DNA of 64,000 nt, from positions 124,001 to 188,000 of the forward strand of contig NZ_CP061725.1 in assembly GCF_014764405.1 (NCBI RefSeq), written 5' to 3'. The notes below the pieces were generated by a model. That model saw only the letters and a program-made list of their open reading frames with translations. It made no database searches and was not told the origin of the DNA. Each line of letters starts with the position of its first letter. The stretch's first letter is position 1. Position numbers and translations under genes: made by a program. Source of the DNA: Micromonospora craniellae (lineage in GTDB: Bacteria > Actinomycetota > Actinomycetes > Mycobacteriales > Micromonosporaceae). This document shows positions 33,789-42,705 of the stretch, piece by piece.

Positions 33789-35324
33789 CAATGCCGTTCA
33801 GTTAAGGCATCAGTGCTGGTCAGCGCGGTGAGCTGACTAGGGGTCGGCGGGCCGGTACCGTGCCGTGGCGTGACGTCGTCTGGGGTGGAGTCGCTGCGGC
33901 CGCAGGGCCGGTTGACCGATCACATCGGGCTCGGGGTGGTGTCGGCCCGGTTCAACCGGGATCTGCTGGAAGAGGTACTCAACCGCAGCGGGCGGCGTGA
34001 GAAGCGGGTCCGGCGGCTGCCGGCGCACGTGATGATCCGTTACGTGATCGCGATGGGGTTGTTCTGCGCCGAGTCTTCTGACGAGGTGATGCGCCGGCTG
34101 GTGGGTAACCTGCGCAGACTTGGTTCCTGGGACGATGACTGGCAGGTCCCGACGGCGTCGGCGATCACCCAGGCACGTCAGCGGCTGGGCGCCGAGCCGG
34201 TGAAGATGTTGTTCGACAGGGCGTGCGTGCCCTTGGCTGGACCGGGCACCAAGGGCGCCTGGCTGGCCCGGCGCCGGCTGATGGCGATCGACGCGACCAC
34301 CCTCGACGTGGCCGACACCCCGGCCAACGTGGAACGCTTCGACCGGATGGGGTCGGGGCCGAAGGCGTCGGCGTACCCGAAGCTGCACATCGCGGCGTTG
34401 GCCGAGTGCGGCAGCCACGCGATCGTCGGGGCGGTACTCGGGTCGTGCCGCACCGGGGAACGTACCCTGATCAAGGATCTGGCCGGGCGGGTCGGGCCGG
34501 GCATGCTGGTCCTGGCCGACGCGGGCCTGTACTCCTTCGACCTGTTCAACTCCTTCGCCGCCACCGGCGCGGACCTTGCCTGGCGAGTCGGCGCGAGCGT
34601 GTCCATCGGGCATCTGCGGTGGCTCGCGGACGGCTCCTACCAGGCACTGATCTTCAAGGCGGGGTTGTCCGCGCAACGCCGGGCCAGGCTGGTCGAGCAG
34701 GCCCGGACCGGCCAGGAGATCCCGGCCGATCTCGCCCGCCTCGTCAGGGTGGTCGAGTACACCGTCCCGGACCGCAACCCCGACGGCGAACTCATCGTGG
34801 TGGTCACCACCCTCACCGACCACCACGAGGTCCCCGCGATGGAACTGGCGGGTGCCTACCAGCAGCGCTGGGAAGAAGAGTCCACTCTGAACGAGATCAA
34901 GACGGACCTGCGCGGCCGCGGCGAAGTCCTCCGATCGAAGGTCCCTGACCTGGCCGAACAGCAGATGTGGGGACTACTGCTGGCCCACTACGCCATCCGC
35001 GCACTGCTGCTGGAAGCCGCCGACCCGGCCGGCTACGACCCCGACCGCATGTCGTTCGTCAAAGGCCTACGCGTCGTACGCCGCCAGGTCACCGACCAGG
35101 CGGCCATTACCCCCTGAGCACCTTTCCACCGCCCTCGACGATGCCCTCACCGAGATCCGCCACCAGCCGAACCCGCCCCGACGCGACCGCAGCTGCCCCC
35201 GCGTCATCAAACGCGCCCGCCACAACTCCTACCGCGTCAAACGACCCACCGACCGGACCACCCGCCACGACGGGCCCGCCATACCCAGGCTGGCCTGCCC
35301 AGACGCCTTAACTTAATGGCATTG
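33789..35324 (+). mobile_element. IS4-family insertion sequence, copy B (1536 bp)
   Basis: Same ends as copy A (CAATGCCGTTCAGTTAAGGC at 33789; CAATGCCATTAAGTTAAGGC inverted, ending 35324) in the opposite orientation. The flanks share CCAGGACG (33781-33788 and 35327-35334) with a two-base offset at the right end. It is inserted in the group II intron maturase gene. Confidence 0.92.
33870..35117 (+). CDS. IS4-family transposase, copy B (full length)
   Basis: A 415-residue transposase from GTG 33870, beginning TSSGVESLRPQGRLTDHIGL. It has all the catalytic motifs described for copy A and lacks the amber codon, so it appears to be the intact source form. The two copies differ at very few positions over 1.5 kb, which shows recent transposition. 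If only one is active, this one could supply transposase to both. Confidence 0.92.
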   Translation: MTSSGVESLRPQGRLTDHIGLGVVSARFNRDLLEEVLNRSGRREKRVRRLPAHVMIRYVIAMGLFCAESSDEVMRRLVGNLRRLGSWDDDWQVPTASAITQARQRLGAEPVKMLFDRACVPLAGPGTKGAWLARRRLMAIDATTLDVADTPANVERFDRMGSGPKASAYPKLHIAALAECGSHAIVGAVLGSCRTGERTLIKDLAGRVGPGMLVLADAGLYSFDLFNSFAATGADLAWRVGASVSIGHLRWLADGSYQALIFKAGLSAQRRARLVEQARTGQEIPADLARLVRVVEYTVPDRNPDGELIVVVTTLTDHHEVPAMELAGAYQQRWEEESTLNEIKTDLRGRGEVLRSKVPDLAEQQMWGLLLAHYAIRALLLEAADPAGYDPDRMSFVKGLRVVRRQVTDQAAITP

Positions 35325-35983
35325 ACCCAGGACGCGACCTTGCGGCTCATATCGGTCAGCTTCCCCGGGGCAACCGCGGGTAGGAACCCGGTCCGGGCCC
35401 TTCCGCGGATCTTGTCCCATGCCTTCCGGGGACGAAACGCGTACCCGCAGAACGTGAACGTCACCAGCTCGTAGTCGAGACGGCGCCGGTCGTCTTTGCA
35501 GTACACGATGCGCGTCTTGTCGGGGTGCAACTGCAACCCGATGTCCGCGAACCGACGATCGATCGCCTGACGCACCTGTTGCGCCTGACGTTCGGTCACG
35601 CAGTGGACCACCACATCGTCTGCGAACCGCTCGAACCCGACCCCGGGAAACTCACGGCCCATCCAGGTGTCGAAGCCGTAGTGCAGAAAAATGTTGGCGA
35701 TCAACGGGGAGATCGGACCACCCTGCGGTGTCCCCTTGTTCCGATGGGTCAGGGTCCCGTCGGGCATCAGAATCGGCGCTCTCAACCAGCGCTCCACATA
35801 CAGCATGACCCACGGGTGAGTCGTGTGACGCGCCACCGCCTTGAGCATCAAATCCCACCGCACGGAGTCGAAAAAGGCCTTGACGTCCAAATCGACGACC
35901 CAGTCCTTCTTGAAACACCGCTGCCGACACACCCGAATCGCATCAATCGGGGACCGTCCGGGACGATATCCGTAGGAGTCGTC
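35325..35983 (-). pseudogene. Group II intron reverse transcriptase, central fragment
   Basis: Runs YDDSYGYRPGRSPIDAI, WVVDLDVKAFFDSVRWDLML, the GTPQGGPISPLIANIFLHYG motif and the catalytic FERFADDVVVHC (FADD variant of YADD), up to TDMSRKVASW. It is cut off from the N-terminus by an IS66-family element (35984-37646) and from domain X by IS4 copy B. The active-site residues are preserved, so decay came from insertion and not from drift. Confidence 0.88.
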
Positions 35984-37646
35984 GTAAACATTCAGGGCCA
36001 CTCCGGGTGGTGGCCGTGAGTGGCTGTCTGTGATTGACGGGCTGGGTCGATCTTGACGGTGTGTCGATGCGCGGCCGGGTGCGATCGATGTGTTGTGATC
36101 GGTGGGTGCCGGGCTTGGAGGAGTTGTCGCGCGAGGAGTTGATCGGACTCACGCGACGGCTGATCGTTCAGGTGGAACAGTTGACCCAGGCGAACCGGGA
36201 GTTGACTGATCGGGTCGCGCGGTTGGAACGCCTGGTGTCGCGTAACAGTGGGAACTCGGGGATGCCGCCGTCGAAGGATGATGATCCGGGACGGACGCCG
36301 CCGGCGGAGGTGTCCACGCCGGTGCCGGCAGCCGGTGCTGGTAAGCGGTCGCGGGGTAAGCAGCGGGGTGCGCCGGGTGCGCAGCTGTCCTGGTCACCGT
36401 TTCCGGACGGCATTGTGGATCATTTTCCGGGCGGGCCGTGTGGATGCGGATCGGATCTGGCATCGGCGGCTGATCTGGGGGTTTACGCCTCGCATCAGCA
36501 GGTCGATGTGCCGGCGATGACGGCGACGGTCACCCAGCATGATCGGCACGCGGTGCGCTGCGGGTGCGGGGCGATGCACGTGGCGGCCCGCCCCGAGGGG
36601 GTGCCGGACGCAGGCGTCTCGTACGGGCCGAATCTTCAGGCGTGGTGCGTCTATCTGATGGTGGTGCACGCGATTCCGGTGGCCCGGTGCGCTGACCTGG
36701 TCGCCGCGTTGACCGGCTCGCGTCCGTCGGACGGGTTCGTCCACGCGTTGATCGGCCGGGCCGCGGCGGGGGTGGCCGAGTCGAACCGGATCATCCGCAC
36801 GCTGATCGCCCTCGCGCATGTGGTCTCCTGCGACGAGACCCCGATCCGGGTCGGTGCCCGCAAGGTCAAGAAGTACCTTCTGGTCGCCTGCACCCGCCTC
36901 TACACCTGGTACCTGCTCGGTGACCGCAGCCTCGACACGTTCAAGGTGTTCGTCCTGCCGGACCTGACCGGGGTGGTCGTGCACGACCGTTACCAGAACT
37001 ACGACGCGAAGATCTTCGCCCACCTGGTCCACCAACTCTGCGTAGCCCACCTGATCCGCGACTGTCAGGACGCCGCCGAGACCTACCCCGACGCGCACTG
37101 GCCGATCCAGATCCGCCAGGCGCTACAGGGACTCGTCCACGCCGCGAACCTCGCCCGCGCACAGAACCTGCCCGCGATCGGCGAACACATCGCCGGCCCG
37201 CTGATCGACGCCTACCGGCACGGCGTGCGGATCGGGCTCAAGGAGGTCGCCCGGGTGGACGGCCGTAAACAGCCGAAACACCGGGCACTGCTGGAAGACC
37301 TCCACGACCGAGAAGCCGACATCCTGCGATTCACCACCGACCTGCGCATCCCACCCACGTCGAACCAGGCCGAACGCGACCTACGGCCCGCGAAGACCCA
37401 GCAGAAGATCTCCGGACGGCTCACCAGCGAGAAGGTCACCGAACACCGCTACGCCATCCGCGGTTACGTCTCCACAGTGACCAAACACGGCGCGGATGTC
37501 ATGACCGCCATCCGCGACGCCATCCTCGGCCGACCCTGGACACCACCCGCCTGGGCACCCGGCTAACCCACCACGAGCAACGACCGCCACCACCCATCAC
37601 ACACTGCCACCAACGGCTACGTCATGGAGTGGCCCTGAATGCTTAC
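35984..37646 (+). mobile_element. IS66-family insertion sequence A (1663 bp)
   Basis: Ends GTAAACATTCAGGGCCACTCC (35984) and GTAAGCATTCAGGGCCACTCC (inverted, ending 37646) start with GTAA, as expected for IS66. It is flanked by a perfect 8-bp target duplication GAGTCGTC (35976-35983 and 37647-37654), the usual IS66 size. Inserted in the intron RT gene at codons for HDDSYGYRPG. Confidence 0.93.
36106..37566 (+). CDS. IS66-family transposase (TnpC type)
   Basis: A 486-residue protein from GTG 36106 (starts at 36034 or 36067 are also open). Order: N-terminal coiled coil (QVEQLTQANRELTDRVARLE), low-complexity NSGNSGMPPSKDD, zinc-finger-like region (GGPCGCGSD, VRCGCGAMH), DDE core with D in VSCDETPIRVG, D in VVVHDRYQNYD and E in TSNQAERDLRPAKTQQKISG. 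No tnpA/tnpB partner genes are present, so this is the single-gene form of the family. Confidence 0.9.
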   Translation: MPGLEELSREELIGLTRRLIVQVEQLTQANRELTDRVARLERLVSRNSGNSGMPPSKDDDPGRTPPAEVSTPVPAAGAGKRSRGKQRGAPGAQLSWSPFPDGIVDHFPGGPCGCGSDLASAADLGVYASHQQVDVPAMTATVTQHDRHAVRCGCGAMHVAARPEGVPDAGVSYGPNLQAWCVYLMVVHAIPVARCADLVAALTGSRPSDGFVHALIGRAAAGVAESNRIIRTLIALAHVVSCDETPIRVGARKVKKYLLVACTRLYTWYLLGDRSLDTFKVFVLPDLTGVVVHDRYQNYDAKIFAHLVHQLCVAHLIRDCQDAAETYPDAHWPIQIRQALQGLVHAANLARAQNLPAIGEHIAGPLIDAYRHGVRIGLKEVARVDGRKQPKHRALLEDLHDREADILRFTTDLRIPPTSNQAERDLRPAKTQQKISGRLTSEKVTEHRYAIRGYVSTVTKHGADVMTAIRDAILGRPWTPPAWAPG

Positions 37647-37978
37647 GAGTCGTCGTGGAACACCTTCTCCACCTCCGGCTCCAACACCAGCACCGCCACC
37701 GTCTGCGCCACCCGGTCGACCACATTGGGAATGCCCAGAATCCTGACCCCACCCTTCTTCGGGATCTCCACCGCCCGGACCGGGCCGGGGAAATAGCTGC
37801 CCGACGACATACGGTTCCACAGCCGGTAGAGGTTGTCAGCCAACCTCGTTTCGAACTGTTCGATCGTCACTCCGTCGGCCCCGGCCGCTCCGCCATTACC
37901 TTTCACCTTCAACCACGCGGCCCAGATCAGCCGCTTTGGGATATCGTGCGACTTGCCTGTCAACCCTGGCTGACTCAC
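37647..37978 (-). pseudogene. Group II intron reverse transcriptase, N-terminal fragment
   Basis: GTG 37978 opens SQPGLTGKSHDIPKRLIWAA, then NGGAAGADGVTIEQFETRLA and PVRAVEIPKKGGVRILGIPN, the RT0-RT2 region of group II intron proteins. It ends at VEKVFHDDS where IS66 A is inserted. GTGAGGGAGGAACC lies upstream of the start. Together the three pieces would give an intact maturase of about 420 residues. Confidence 0.87.
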
Positions 37979-38357
37979 GCGGTTCCTCCCTCACGGTTGA
38001 CCGCACAAACCAGCCTGAACGACCCCGCCCCTTCGCTCCCCAACCCACTGCGATACGCAGGCGGTTCACAGCTACTACGGGCGAGTCCGCCAGCGGCCCC
38101 GCATCGGTACTCTGCTCCTCGCGGTCTCCTCCGCTTGGAGTCCTCCCTCTCGCCGCCGGTCAACCGACGGACAGTATCGGGGTCCGCCTTCACACGTTCC
38201 GTATGAGAGCCTGGACCGGGCTCATGCTGCCTATATGCCGGACACCACCTGGGCAGTAAGCGGATATCCCCCAGGCTCATCCCGAGACTCACCTCCGGCC
38301 TCGGTTCTGATGTCGTCTGACTGAGTTTCGACACGTCAACGACAGAGAACTCGACGT
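37979..38357 (-). ncRNA. Probable 5' RNA region of the group II intron
   Basis: This GC-rich, gene-free leader before the RT start contains several short complementary segments (for example GAGCCCGGTCCAGGCTC and GGCGGACCCCGATACTGTCC) of the sort found in domains I-IV. I could not place a definite GUGYG 5' end. The boundary with the upstream exon is therefore unknown. Confidence 0.4.
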
Positions 38358-38633
38358 TCATCGCTCATCTTCCCGGTCCATACCTGACGCGATCACAGTC
38401 ACGCCTTCTCCAACGACGCTCAGGACGACGGTCTTCAGCCAACGCCCCTCGTGGTGGTTTGAAGCCTGCTTCCGCAAGCCGGCTCCGGAGGGCCAAACAA
38501 CCTCCATCTCCCATACAGCACCGCAGTCCACGAGACCGTCATCAATCTTTGCCTCGCTTTCCACGTTCGTGTTCACAAGAGCTGATCTCAGCGACGCGAA
38601 TGTGTTGATTGGTGCGACACGGGCGAAACTGTT
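38358..38633 (-). pseudogene. Fragment of unknown gene (FARVAPIN family) upstream of the intron
   Basis: The minus strand encodes NSFARVAPINTFASLRSALV, NTNVESEAKIDDGLVDCGAV, WEMEVVWPSGAGLRKQASNH and ends KTVVLSVVGEGVTVIASGMD..DER. Its stop overlaps the ATG of another frame (MNVEFSVVDVSKLSQ) that soon runs into intron RNA. The 5' end is cut by the IS5-type element. Its first part is homologous to 33303-33425 on the other strand. No family recognised. Confidence 0.45.
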
Positions 38634-38717
38634 GAGATCGGACGGTGCTGGAAGAGGACGCGGAGTCCTCGGTAGGTAGTTCTCACCACAAGATCACCTA
38701 CACCATGAGGACTCCGC

Positions 38718-39101
38718 GTGATCGCCTATCGTGCCATGATCGATGTCCCCAGGGAACTCGTGCAGTACCTCGGCCGGCTGCTGGCCGCCGAACGCCGAGC
38801 CCGCGGAACCCGGCGTGACACCCGCGCCCTGACCTGCTTCCACCAGGCACTTCTCGTGCTCATCTGGTTCCGCAAAGCCGAGGACCTGACCCTGCTGGCC
38901 GCCGGATTCGGGATCTCCCGGGCCACCGCCTACCGCTACCGCGACGAGGGCGTAGCCGTACTCGCCGCCCAGGCGACCGACCTGCACACCGCTCTGCGTC
39001 GGGCCGCCGCCGACGGCTGGCCGTACGTGATCCTCGACGGCAAACTGTTCGACTGCGACCGGCTCACCGAGACCACCCTGTCCGTCAAGGGCGAGACCAT
39101 C
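38718..39101 (+). pseudogene. IS5-type transposase, N-terminal part
   Basis: GTG 38718: IAYRAMIDVPRELVQYLGRL, then a helix-turn-helix (LTLLAAGFGISRATAYRYRD) and the first catalytic Asp in WPYVILDGKLFDCDRL. The frame is interrupted at KGETI by IS66 B; the AGACCATC duplication at 39094-39101 and 40600-40607 marks the break. Confidence 0.85.
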
Positions 39102-40599
39102 GTACGTATTCAGCTTGAGGTGAGTGGGGGGCCGGTTGTCCACTCTGGTCGATCGGCTGACATGATCATGGGGTGTCGTCCGTCCCGCAGGTCCCGCTCT
39201 CGTACGAGGATCTGGTCGCGATGCTGGTTGAGCTGCGGGAACGGGTTGATCGGTTGGAAGCCGAGAACGCTGAACTGAAACGCCGGTTGGGGATGAACTC
39301 CTCGAACTCGTCGAAGCCTCCCTCGTCGGACGGTCCGGGCCGTCCGGCCCGGCAGCCGGGTAAAGGCAGTGGGCGGCGGCGGGGCAAGCAGCCGGGAGCG
39401 CCGGGATGGACCCTCGAACTGGTCGCGGATCCGGATGAGGTCATCGAGCACCGGCCACAGCGGTGTGGCCATCCGGGTTGTGGGGCTCCGCTGGGTGATG
39501 GGCGTGAGTACGGGCGGCAGCGCCGGCAGGTGATCGAGCTGCCCGAGCGGCGGTCGGTGGTCGTTGAGCACCAACTGGTCGCGGTTGAGTGCGGCGGGTG
39601 CGGGCAGGTCAGCGAGCCGGTGGCACCCGGCGGGGTGTCCGGGCGGGTGCAGTACGGCGTCGGTGTCAAGGCCGCCGTCGTCTACGCGCGGGCCGTCCAG
39701 TTCCTGCCCTTCGCCCGGGCCGCCGCGCTGTTGGGTGATCTGCTCGGGGTGCGGGTGTCGACCGGGTTCGTGCACCAGGTGGTCGGTGAGGCGGCCCGCA
39801 GGCTCGGGCCGTTCGTGTCCCGCACGGCCGCGTTGCTGCACGTCCAGCAGGTGCTGCACGCCGATGAGACCCCGGCAAGGGTCGACGGCGGCTTCAAGTA
39901 CGTGCACGTGGCCTGCACCCCTGAGCTGACCTTGTTCCACGTCGGCGGCCGCAGCAAGGCCGACATCGACGCCGGGAAGGTCCTGCCCGGGTTCACCGGC
40001 ACCCTCGTGCGTGACGGCTACGCCGCCTACCGCCACCTGGCCGACGCCGATCACGCCTGGTGCGGAGCACATCTGATCCGCGATCTGCGCGGCGTGCACG
40101 AGTCCGACCCGGCCGGCCAGCAGTGGGCCGAGGTGATGGCGCAAACCCTGCTGATGGCCAAGAAGATGACCGAGCAGGCCGTCACCGCGGGCCGGGACGC
40201 ACTGTCAGCCGACGAGATCAGTCACATCCGTGCCTGTTACGCCGGGGCCCTCGCTTACGGCCGCCAGCAGAACCCGCCCGATCGTGACGGCAAGCCGTCA
40301 CGAGCCGGCACGCTGGTCGAACGCTTCACCGCCCACCGCGACATGATCCTACGGTTCACCGTCGATCTGGCCGTGCCCTTCACCAACAACCAGGCCGAAC
40401 GCGATCTCCGCCCGGTCAAACTCCAACAGAAGATCTCCGCGACCTGGCGCACCCTGCAAGGCCTGGCCGACTTCGCCACCCTACGGTCCTACCTGTCCAC
40501 CGCCACCAAACACGGCAAAGACGCCCTCGACGTGCTCGAACAACTCTTCACCACCGGACCATGGCTACCGGAACCGGCAATATCAAGCTGAATACGTAC
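39102..40599 (+). mobile_element. IS66-family insertion sequence B (1498 bp)
   Basis: Perfect 17-bp ends GTACGTATTCAGCTTGA (39102; inverted, ending 40599) and a perfect 8-bp duplication AGACCATC on either side. It is inserted in the IS5-type transposase gene. It is not the same element as IS66 A: ends and protein differ. Confidence 0.94.
39173..40591 (+). CDS. IS66-family transposase B
   Basis: A 472-residue transposase from GTG 39173. N-terminal coiled coil (VELRERVDRLEAENAELKRR), linker NSSNSSKPPSSDGPG, cysteine-rich region (PQRCGHPGCGAPLG, VECGGCGQVSEP), DDE core with D in LHADETPARVDG, D in TLVRDGYAAYRHL and E in TNNQAERDLRPVKLQQKIS. All motifs are intact and the terminal repeats are perfect, so recent activity is likely. 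Confidence 0.92.
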   Translation: MSSVPQVPLSYEDLVAMLVELRERVDRLEAENAELKRRLGMNSSNSSKPPSSDGPGRPARQPGKGSGRRRGKQPGAPGWTLELVADPDEVIEHRPQRCGHPGCGAPLGDGREYGRQRRQVIELPERRSVVVEHQLVAVECGGCGQVSEPVAPGGVSGRVQYGVGVKAAVVYARAVQFLPFARAAALLGDLLGVRVSTGFVHQVVGEAARRLGPFVSRTAALLHVQQVLHADETPARVDGGFKYVHVACTPELTLFHVGGRSKADIDAGKVLPGFTGTLVRDGYAAYRHLADADHAWCGAHLIRDLRGVHESDPAGQQWAEVMAQTLLMAKKMTEQAVTAGRDALSADEISHIRACYAGALAYGRQQNPPDRDGKPSRAGTLVERFTAHRDMILRFTVDLAVPFTNNQAERDLRPVKLQQKISATWRTLQGLADFATLRSYLSTATKHGKDALDVLEQLFTTGPWLPEPAISS

Positions 40600-40983
40600 A
40601 GACCATCGACGCCTGGTATTCGGGAAAGCACCGCGACTTCGGCGCGAACATCCAAGCCGTCATGCGCCCGGACGGGCTACCGATCTGGACATCGGCGGCG
40701 ATGCCCGGGCATCTGCATGACACCAGCTGCGCCCGCGAACTCGGCGTCACCGCCGCCCTGAACTGGTCCGCCGCCGAACTCGACCTGCCCGCCCTGGCCG
40801 ACTCCGGCTACGAAAGCACAGGCCACGGCATCAAGACCCCGATCAAGCAGCCCACCGACGGCAGCCGCCTCGCGCCCGACAACCGCGCCTACAACCAGCT
40901 GCTCCGCGGCCTGCGATGGCAAGGCGAACGCGGCTTCGCCATCCTGATCGGACGCTGGAAGACGCTCCGCCACACGAACATCA
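40600..40983 (+). pseudogene. IS5-type transposase, C-terminal part (truncated)
   Basis: Resumes as QTIDAWYSGKHRDFGANIQA, then VMRPDGLPIWTSAAMPGHLH, second catalytic Asp in ALADSGYESTGHGI, and RGLRWQGERGFAILIGRWKTLRH. The family normally continues for some 20-30 residues beyond TLRH, but here the frame meets an IS66-like palindrome at 40984. Confidence 0.82.
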
Positions 40984-41067
40984 GTAAACATTCAGGGCCG
41001 CCCTGCTTACGCATGAGGCGTGAGATGCGGCTGCCGTCAGGTCGCCGATAGGTCGTCCATCGTCAGT
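40984..41067. other. Compact palindrome made of IS66 A-like ends, plus unexplained 50 bp
   Basis: GTAAACATTCAGGGC matches the left end of IS66 A exactly, and the following GCCCTGCTTAC looks like its right end with AATG missing. The two ends abut with no transposase between them. The remaining bases up to the IS256 border were not recognised. Confidence 0.5.
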
Positions 41068-42474
41068 GGGACTGTAAAAACAACGGTGTAACTCCGATCA
41101 AGGGAGTAGCACCTGATGACGATCACGACCGATGCGGTGGACACTGCCGCTGTGCCCGGTGACGAGAAGGCCAAGCGGCCGCGTACGAAGACGACGCCAG
41201 GGGGTGTCGACCCGGCGCTGGTGTCACAGCTGGTGACCCAGGCTCGTGAGCAGGGGCTGCAGCTGTCCGGTGAGGGTGGGCTGCTGCAGCAGCTGACGAA
41301 GATCGTGCTGGAGTCGGCCCTCGATGGTGAGATCACCGACCACCTCGGCTACGACAAACACGACCAGGCCGGCGCGAACTCCGGCAACTCCCGCAACGGC
41401 AACCGGTCCAAGACGGTGCTCACCGATGTCGGGCCGGTGCAGATCGACGTGCCACGCGATCGAGCGGGCTCGTTCGAACCGGCCATCGTCAAGAAGCGTC
41501 AGCGCAGGTTGTCCGGGGTGGAGGACCTGGTGCTGTCGCTGTCGGCGAAGGGCCTGACCACCGGCGAGATCTCCGCGCATCTGGCCGAGGTCTACGGCGC
41601 CGAGGTCTCCCGCCAGACGATCTCCACCATCACCGACAAGGTGATGGACGGTATGACCGAGTGGCAGAACCGGCCCCTCGATCCGGTCTACCCGGTGGTC
41701 TTCCTCGACGCCATCAACGTCAAGATCAGGGACGGGAAGGTCGCCAACCGGCCGATCTACGTCGCTCTCGCGGTCACCGCCGACGGCCACCGAGACATCC
41801 TCGGCCTGTGGGCCGGCGACGGCGGGGAGGGCGCCAAGTTCTGGCTGCAGATCTGCACCGAACTGAAGAACCGGGGCGTCGACGACGTGCTCATGGCCGT
41901 CTGTGACGGACTGACCGGCCTGCCGGATGCCATCGGAGAGGTCTGGCCCCGCACCGTGGTCCAGACCTGCGTGGTGCACCTGCTCAGGAACTCGTTCCGC
42001 TACGCGGCCCGCCAGCACTGGGACGCGATTGCCAAGGCACTCAAACCGGTCTACACCGCACCGACCGAGGCCGCCGCTACCGAACGATTCCTCGAGTTCG
42101 CCGAGGCATGGAGCAGCCGCTACCCGGCGATCGTGAAGCTGTGGGAGAACGCCTGGGCCGAGTTCGTGCCGTTCCTGGCCTTCGACGCCGAGATCCGCCG
42201 GATCATCTGCTCCACCAACGCCATCGAAAGCGTCAACGCCCGCATCCGCCGCGCCGTCCGCGCCCGCGGACACTTCCCCAACGAGCAAGCCGCCCTCAAG
42301 TGCGTCTACCTCGCGGTGATGAGCCTCGACCCGACCGGGCAAGGCCGCAAACGCTGGGCCACCCGCTGGAAGAGCGCACTCAACGCCTTCGACATCACCT
42401 TCGACGGACGCCTGTCCGCCGGCCGCAAGTAGAAGATCAACCAACCCCAGTTACACCGTTAACTTGACAGACCC
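41068..42474 (+). mobile_element. IS256-family insertion sequence
   Basis: About 1.4 kb with imperfect ends: GGGACTGTAAAAACAACGGT at 41068 and, inverted, GGTCTGTCAAGTTAACGGTG near 42474. Both contain CTGT..AACGGTGTAAC as in IS256 members. No target duplication was apparent, so the outer borders may be off by several bases. Confidence 0.82.
41116..42432 (+). CDS. IS256-family (Mutator-type) transposase
   Basis: A 438-residue transposase. DDE residues are in VVFLDAINVKIRDG, LMAVCDGLTGLPDAIGE and ICSTNAIESVNARIRRAVRA; the conserved CVVHLLRNSFRYA segment is present. AAGGGAG is upstream of ATG 41116. The reading frame is complete and family-length, so it could be active. Confidence 0.93.
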   Translation: MTITTDAVDTAAVPGDEKAKRPRTKTTPGGVDPALVSQLVTQAREQGLQLSGEGGLLQQLTKIVLESALDGEITDHLGYDKHDQAGANSGNSRNGNRSKTVLTDVGPVQIDVPRDRAGSFEPAIVKKRQRRLSGVEDLVLSLSAKGLTTGEISAHLAEVYGAEVSRQTISTITDKVMDGMTEWQNRPLDPVYPVVFLDAINVKIRDGKVANRPIYVALAVTADGHRDILGLWAGDGGEGAKFWLQICTELKNRGVDDVLMAVCDGLTGLPDAIGEVWPRTVVQTCVVHLLRNSFRYAARQHWDAIAKALKPVYTAPTEAAATERFLEFAEAWSSRYPAIVKLWENAWAEFVPFLAFDAEIRRIICSTNAIESVNARIRRAVRARGHFPNEQAALKCVYLAVMSLDPTGQGRKRWATRWKSALNAFDITFDGRLSAGRK

Positions 42475-42705
42475 CCCGCTCGCTCGCACTGGCCGAGCCA
42501 GTACGAACTTCCAGCACCGGGATGCCGACAGTGAAGGTCGGGCTTGGGGCTACATGTTGATCCAGCTCACAGGGGCCGGTCAGCTCGCGCCATCGGAGCA
42601 CCACACACGGGTTCGTCGCCCCGAGAGCGCAGCCAAAGTGGACATCCGATTCGCACGCCGGCGATCTACCCTGAGGGCTGATGACTCGGGCTTGCGGGAG
42701 GGTGA
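42475..42705. other. Gap before the HNH gene
   Basis: No gene or repeat recognised in these 231 bases. The end, GGGAGGGTGA at 42695-42704, is the ribosome site of the HNH gene. Confidence 0.5.

Larger units (their letters stand above)
38634..40983 (+). mobile_element. IS5-type insertion sequence, truncated and split by IS66 B
   Basis: The left part (AGGACGCGGAGTCCT repeat, transposase start 38718) and the right part (40600-40983) encode one IS5-type transposase. It is interrupted by the IS66 B element and loses its C-terminus at 40983, where a small IS66-like inverted repeat begins. The exact left border was not determined. Confidence 0.7.

Noticed and set aside
38604..38640. GTGCGACACGGGCG as a group II intron 5' end (GUGYG)
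   Set aside because: It is on the plus strand, whereas the intron RNA and maturase are on the minus strand; it is instead part of the FARVAPIN fragment.
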